From: Stenopsyche tienmushanensis
Taxonomy: Eukaryota > Arthropoda > Insecta > Trichoptera > Stenopsychidae
DNA: 64,000 nt
Reading direction: 5' to 3'
Assembly (NCBI GenBank): GCA_008973525.1
Contig: WACJ01000079.1
Span: forward strand, 992,001 to 1,056,000
Position numbers and translations under genes: made by a program. Below, one piece after another: positions 59,910 through 64,000 of this stretch. The stretch's first letter is position 1; each line of letters opens with the position of its first letter. The notes beneath the pieces are model-generated. The model worked only from the letters and a program-made list of their open reading frames with translations. It made no database searches and was not told the origin of the DNA.

Positions 59910-60540
59910 TTATTTTTCTTCGCCAGTTTTGCTGCTTGAATAAAAATTCCCCGAGACTATCGTGACATACGAAAGTATTCGTTTCCTTTCCTGAAGTTCC
60001 AGGTTAAGCCTGTTTTGCTGTTCTAATGTATCTGCTAGATATGCTACTCTTTTCAGCCAATCTTTGTCTATAAAGTTTACCAAAATGTCATATTTCTCTT
60101 GCACTTCCAGGAACAACTCGATTTCATCTTTCAATTCAGACACGATTCACAACACTTCATTTCAATAAGCAGCGTACTACAGTGTAGAAAAGATTAACAT
60201 CGTGATCAGAATCCATGTCTTTGCATAGGTTTTTAAACAGACGGGAATTAAGAACTCCAGATTTGATGTAATGAAAGCCCGATTTTGATCCAAGCATAGA
60301 TGGTGCACCATCCATACAAACCCCACACACTTTTTTCCACTCAAAAATGATATTTATTTTCTCTATAATATCTTCACTTTTTGTAATAGTTTCAATTTCA
60401 CTACAAAATAGCAACTCTTCTTTGATATCATCTGAATGAATATATTTCATGAAGATAAGCAACTGAGCATACGAACTTACATATGTTGAATCATCAACTT
60501 GAAAAGAAGACAATGGTGAAACCTTGATTTTCATTCAAAA
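59910..60540 (-). pseudogene. hAT transposase-like, ZBED5/SCAND3 type, disrupted
   Basis: From 60534 downward: KIKVSPLSSFQVDDSTYVSS (hAT pattern FSLQ.DESTD with the first acidic residue), AQLLIFMKYIHSDDIKEELL, FCSEIETITK, VCGVCMDGAPSMLGSKSGF (CTDGAPAMLG with the second Asp), then directly HYIKSGVLNSRLFKNLCKDM and DSDHDVNLFYTVVRCLLK. The usual 45 or so residues between SKSGF and F/YIKSG are missing without a frame change. After a stop and a two-base loss at about 60135-60145 the match resumes with ELKDEIELFLEVQEKYDILV and LAYLADTLEQ-type sequence to a stop at 59910. This protein group is known from vertebrate domesticated genes and from hAT transposons; here it is a dead transposon copy. The N-terminal zinc finger and C-terminal domain are not seen. 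Confidence 0.87.
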
Positions 60541-61828
60541 TCTACTCTCTAATGGCTAGACTTTTTTTGCTTGGAAATGCGATTTCATACGATGCTTGCA
60601 CTGATACTGTGAACCATTGCTGAAAACGTCCTGTTCGATCAAATCTCTGATGTTTGCAAAAAGTTTCATACCAACGAAAGAACTCCAGTAAAAAAATATC
60701 AGTATAAACTAAAGTGGAGCTTGATGGAAGAGTTGTTTTTATTTAACATGTTCAAAATATGGAAGATTGTATAAATAAAAGATACACAGATATATAAACA
60801 GACAAATTTGATATAAAAATGTGCAAACTAATCGTGCATTTTGAATAAATATAGCGAAATTGCAAAATGCAGACAACTTAGAAAATATTTTTTCACTCTT
60901 CGCTTGAAACAATATGTTGAATCTCTGGAGGGTTATATTGCAGTTAAAAAGAATAAAGACTTCTTTAAACTTGATTTGATATATATTGTACTTCTCAGCA
61001 GCCCTCATATAATTTAATATAACCCTGCAGGGTTCCAAATAAAGTCTCGCTGACAAAATGATACCGTTTGATTGTTTAATAAATCTAAAACTTTGCATAT
61101 AACTTGTCTCGGAATACGACATTTGCATTCTCTATTTAAATCGCAGCGCTCAACAGATAGAGACATAAAGGCGGCCGTAAAATTTTTCATTAAAACTTTA
61201 CAACATTTTGTTAAACATCGTGCCGTAAAAATGCATTCAAAGTGGAGCGAAAAACAAAGTTGTGAAAATGGAACTTTCATCTTTACGATCATCGGGAATA
61301 GTTCGACGCGGTCCGCGCCCTAACGATCTAATTCCACCGGTTCAGAGTCGCAACGAGATATTGAAATAGCGCGGCCAAAATTAATATTGATACTTTGTGA
61401 CGGCATGCACTTCCTATGTGCACTCACGGCGCTGCGGTATCAAATTGCAACTGATTCGGATGCACGTACACCTCCCAAACTGTAAAATTTACTACCGGGA
61501 CCCCATATCGCCAAGGCACGAAATTCAAACAATTTATGCAATGCGCTTGCTTTCATGCATCTCAATTCTGGTCATTTCGTTTGAACAGCATTGTCAACTA
61601 AAATGACAAATTTATAACATAATAATTTGATTATTATACATACCGGATAATAATCAAAATTTATATCGAGATACGGTTCAAGAAACACATAATTTTCTAA
61701 AAATTGAGATTTGTTAATTGATACTTATTGTTTTCAATTATTATCTACCATTATTAATACACAACGTTAATAAAGACCATTTACGTCATGGCATTTAATT
61801 TGAACAGAAAATAAAGGCATGCAAAGTA
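60541..61828. other. Unassigned DNA; GC-richer patch 61130-61610
   Basis: 60560-60700 minus could be further upstream sequence of the hAT remnant (FANIRDLIEQ, YQCKHRMKSHF) but I do not recognise it. Overlapping 60-129-codon frames at 60739-61323 lack known domains. Confidence 0.35.
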
Positions 61829-62925
61829 TTAGGGTGTCCCATAAGTTTCTTTCGTTTTCATATTAAGAAAAAAAATGAACAATAATTTGTATTACATCAA
61901 AATGTATTGAATAATATATGATACATTCTGTTCTATTACCTTTCTTCATCTCTCCGGAAGCCTCATAATGTCTTCTTGCCAAAATTTCTTAGGTTTGTTG
62001 GCAAAATATTGATCAAGGTATATTTTTATATCATTTTTTGAATTAAATTTTTTACCACGTAAAGAATTTTTCAATGAAAGAAATAAATAATAATCTGAAT
62101 GGGCAAAGTCCGGAGAGTATGGAGGATGAGTTAAAACATCCCAGTCAAATGATAATAATTTATTTCTGACGAGCAAAAACACATGAGGCTTGGCGTTATC
62201 GTGATGAAAAACAATACCTCGTCTGTTCGTTAATTCTGGCCGTTTTCTGGCAATTGCATCCTTTAGATTGTCTAGTTGAGAGCAATATTTTGTTGAATTG
62301 ATCGTTTCACCTTGCTGAAGTAGCTCATAATAAACTACTCCCTTCCAGTTTTACCAAATGCATAGCAGAACTTTTTTTTGATATAGACCAGGTTTAGCTA
62401 CAGTTAAAGCTTCTGTACCCTTGGTCTAAGACCGTCTACGTTGGATATTCTCAAAGAGTATCCAACTTTCATCTCCAGTGACAAATCTCTTCAAAAAAGG
62501 TTGGCTATTATGTCGTTGGAGAAGATCGCATGTTGAAATACGCTGAAGTTTATTTGAGTCAGTCAGTTCATGAGGAAACCACACATCTGAACGATTGATG
62601 TAGCTCAATTTTGTCAGATGATTATGGACGAATGTTCGTGGAATTTCTAACTTGTTAGCTATTTCGCGAACAGCATATCGCGGGTTTTCTTCAACCATGG
62701 CTATGATTAGATCTGTGTTCATAATGGGCGGCCGCATCGTTCTTCGTCTTCCAGGTTTAAATTACCGGTTCTGAACTCATTTACTGTATCACTAACACTA
62801 AAACCTTTTTTAAAACAATGCAGCATCACATGTCTTAAATGTTTTCTTTGATTCAGGTTCATACAAGTTCTTGCTTGAAAATGGCTTTGTGCGCATTTGC
62901 GAAAGAAACTTATGGGACAACCTAA
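61829..62925 (-). mobile_element. Best preserved mariner in the window, 1097 bp
   Basis: The left end TTAGGGTGTCCCATAAGTTT (continuing CTTTCG, 61829-61854) and the inverted right end TTAGGTTGTCCCATAAGTTT (continuing CTTTCG, 62900-62925) match at 25 of 26 bases. TA precedes the left end (61827-61828). The right flank is CA, so the duplication is imperfect. The element carries most of a transposase on the minus strand, about 100-200 bp short of a full-length mariner. Confidence 0.9.
61892..62862 (-). pseudogene. Mariner transposase, nearly complete but frameshifted
   Basis: The ATG at 62862 starts MNLNQRKHLRHVMLHCFKKG. After FSVSDT about 25-30 residues of the first helix-turn-helix are missing, then VNEFRTGNLNLEDEERCGRP. 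A one-base shift near 62730 leads to IMNTDLIIAMVEENPRYAV, the second helix-turn-helix, WFPHELTDSNK and RFVTGDESWILFENIQRRRS (first catalytic Asp) followed by a stop. It goes on with TVAKPGLYQKKVLLCIW, a stop, GVVYYELLQQGETINS, ARKRPELTNRRGIVFHHDNA (second Asp), HPPYSPDFAHSDYYLF (third Asp, 34 residues after the second), NSLRGKKFNSKN, QEDIMRLPER and a degenerate tail to 61892. All three catalytic aspartates survive. Two or three stops, one shift and the N-terminal deletion inactivate it. Confidence 0.92.
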
Positions 62926-64000
62926 CAAAAACAATCACGGATGAGTATCGATACACTGAATATGTTCATAGGATTTTTTTAAGGAATTGCGAAAAAATAT
63001 CCCATCGAGTGCTATGTTAAATTGGAAGATAGTATTTAGAAGTACTTAGTGTAATTAAAACATCGTAAAATAATCGGCGAATCTTGAATGTCCACAGGTA
63101 AAAATTCAAGAGAATTGTTTCAATGAAAAAATGAATGTATCAATCACCTTTAGTTTATAAACTTTTAAGAAAAATGGATAGTTTACATGAAATCTATTAA
63201 AATTATAAACAATTCGTTCAAACATTTATCGATACATGATATTATAACTTCGTAATCATTTTTAAGCAGGTAAACTTTACTATGTTTGAATTAAAATATT
63301 TAAATTGTTTAAAAAGATAGTTGTAAGTACTCTGTAAAGCTCAAAATCCTAATAGCTTTTTGGTTAATATACTAAGGAAAAAAATTAAAGCAACAATTAC
63401 AAGTATTGTTATAATAAAATCTTCAATGGTTTTAATGAAAATCAAGTATTTTAACTAAAACCACTCATAATTTGCAATACACATTACAAACCACCATTAT
63501 GCAATAAATTGCGTGGATTGCGAGATAAAATCAAATTATTTTAATTTATTACACCTTTCAATAAGATATTTCCGCATTTAATAATAAATGATTTGGCATT
63601 CACATACACTATTATTTAGCGAATAAATATTTAAATAATGATCGTGTTAAATATCAAAATTATACACCTTAAAGTATTATATTTAAATAGGGGTGAAAGT
63701 AGCTCGAAGTTGATTCGTAATGGATAATTTAATCTCATCCTATTTACGCTCATATTTCCACCCTTAGCTTCTTTTGAAGAAAGTAATATTCTACGCCTTT
63801 GTAGAAATAATTAGAATTTGGTCTTTATATTGCATTTGCATAAATGACTTGAAATTAGTTCGTAAATTATTTTTTTCGTCTTCAACATTTTTTCAAGAGG
63901 TTAAAATGAGTGAATATTTATGAGACACAAAAAAATCATCGCCGCCTAATTAAAGCAATGAAATGAACCCTTCGCGTTATTAATTTTACTTTCATTATCA
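62926..64000. other. AT-rich unassigned DNA
   Basis: No ORF, repeat pair or known element visible up to the end of the window. Confidence 0.45.

Noticed and set aside
1..64000. Scan for tRNA B-box sequences, rRNA, telomeric TTAGG arrays, CRISPR-like arrays and viral genes
   Set aside because: No convincing example was seen by eye. A tRNAscan-SE or Infernal run could still reveal a small RNA gene.

Overview
The window looks like an AT-rich, repeat-laden intergenic stretch of an arthropod (probably insect) nuclear genome. That assignment is an inference. It rests on eukaryote-style DNA transposons of at least five superfamilies (mariner, piggyBac, hAT, Mutator-like, pogo-like), on the absence of bacterial gene packing, and on the absence of any long ORF. 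I recognise no host gene, tRNA, rRNA, CRISPR array or virus. Every recognisable coding stretch is a decayed transposase.

Layout. 1-8.3 kb: an internally deleted mariner with 26-bp terminal inverted repeats (1029-1957), otherwise unassigned DNA and one tandem/dispersed repeat (5878-6165). 8.3-12.4 kb: a minus-strand mariner remnant (8321-8920) and a 119-bp MITE (12101-12219). 12.4-20.3 kb: another copy of the dispersed repeat (16364-16462), a 452-bp mariner (16592-17043) that carries the same ends as the MITEs, a Mutator-like pseudogene (19014-19755) and a mariner N-terminal piece directly next to it. 22-30.6 kb: a third dispersed-repeat copy, a hAT C-terminal domain (27302-27529) and a mariner with its N-terminal half missing (29841-30583). 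31.6-37.2 kb: a 654-bp TTAA-flanked piggyBac derivative with subterminal palindromes, a mariner pseudogene (34215-34810) and two further piggyBac-like ends. 39-44.5 kb: a decayed transposon-type ORF of a family whose class I cannot name (39150-40100), piggyBac-like ends (43740-44006) and minor repeats. 48.7-52.2 kb: two mariner N-terminal remnants and a 65-bp tandem array built from a transposase motif (51279-51532). 56-63 kb: a 1073-bp TA-flanked pogo-like element, another MITE, a ZBED/SCAND3-like hAT pseudogene and the best preserved mariner (61829-62925).

Between the transposons lie many patches of clearly higher GC with no repeat or coding signature (for example 10.55-11.7, 14.2-15.45, 24.1-24.65, 40.4-40.8, 41.3-41.7, 42.6-43.2, 58.9-59.3 and 61.1-61.6 kb). 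They could be single-copy conserved non-coding or regulatory DNA. Nothing in the sequence proves this, and a cross-species alignment would decide.

The elements do not form a working pathway. The connected story is one of relationships: at least three mariner remnants (16.7, 19.9 and 51.9 kb) match one transposase family, and the small MITEs and solo ends at 12.1, 22.4, 38.65 and 57.8 kb carry the ends of the 16.6-kb copy. I saw no convincing new biological system. The most unusual items are the transposase-motif satellite at 51.3 kb, the palindrome-bearing TTAA elements and the unnamed transposon family at 39-40 kb.
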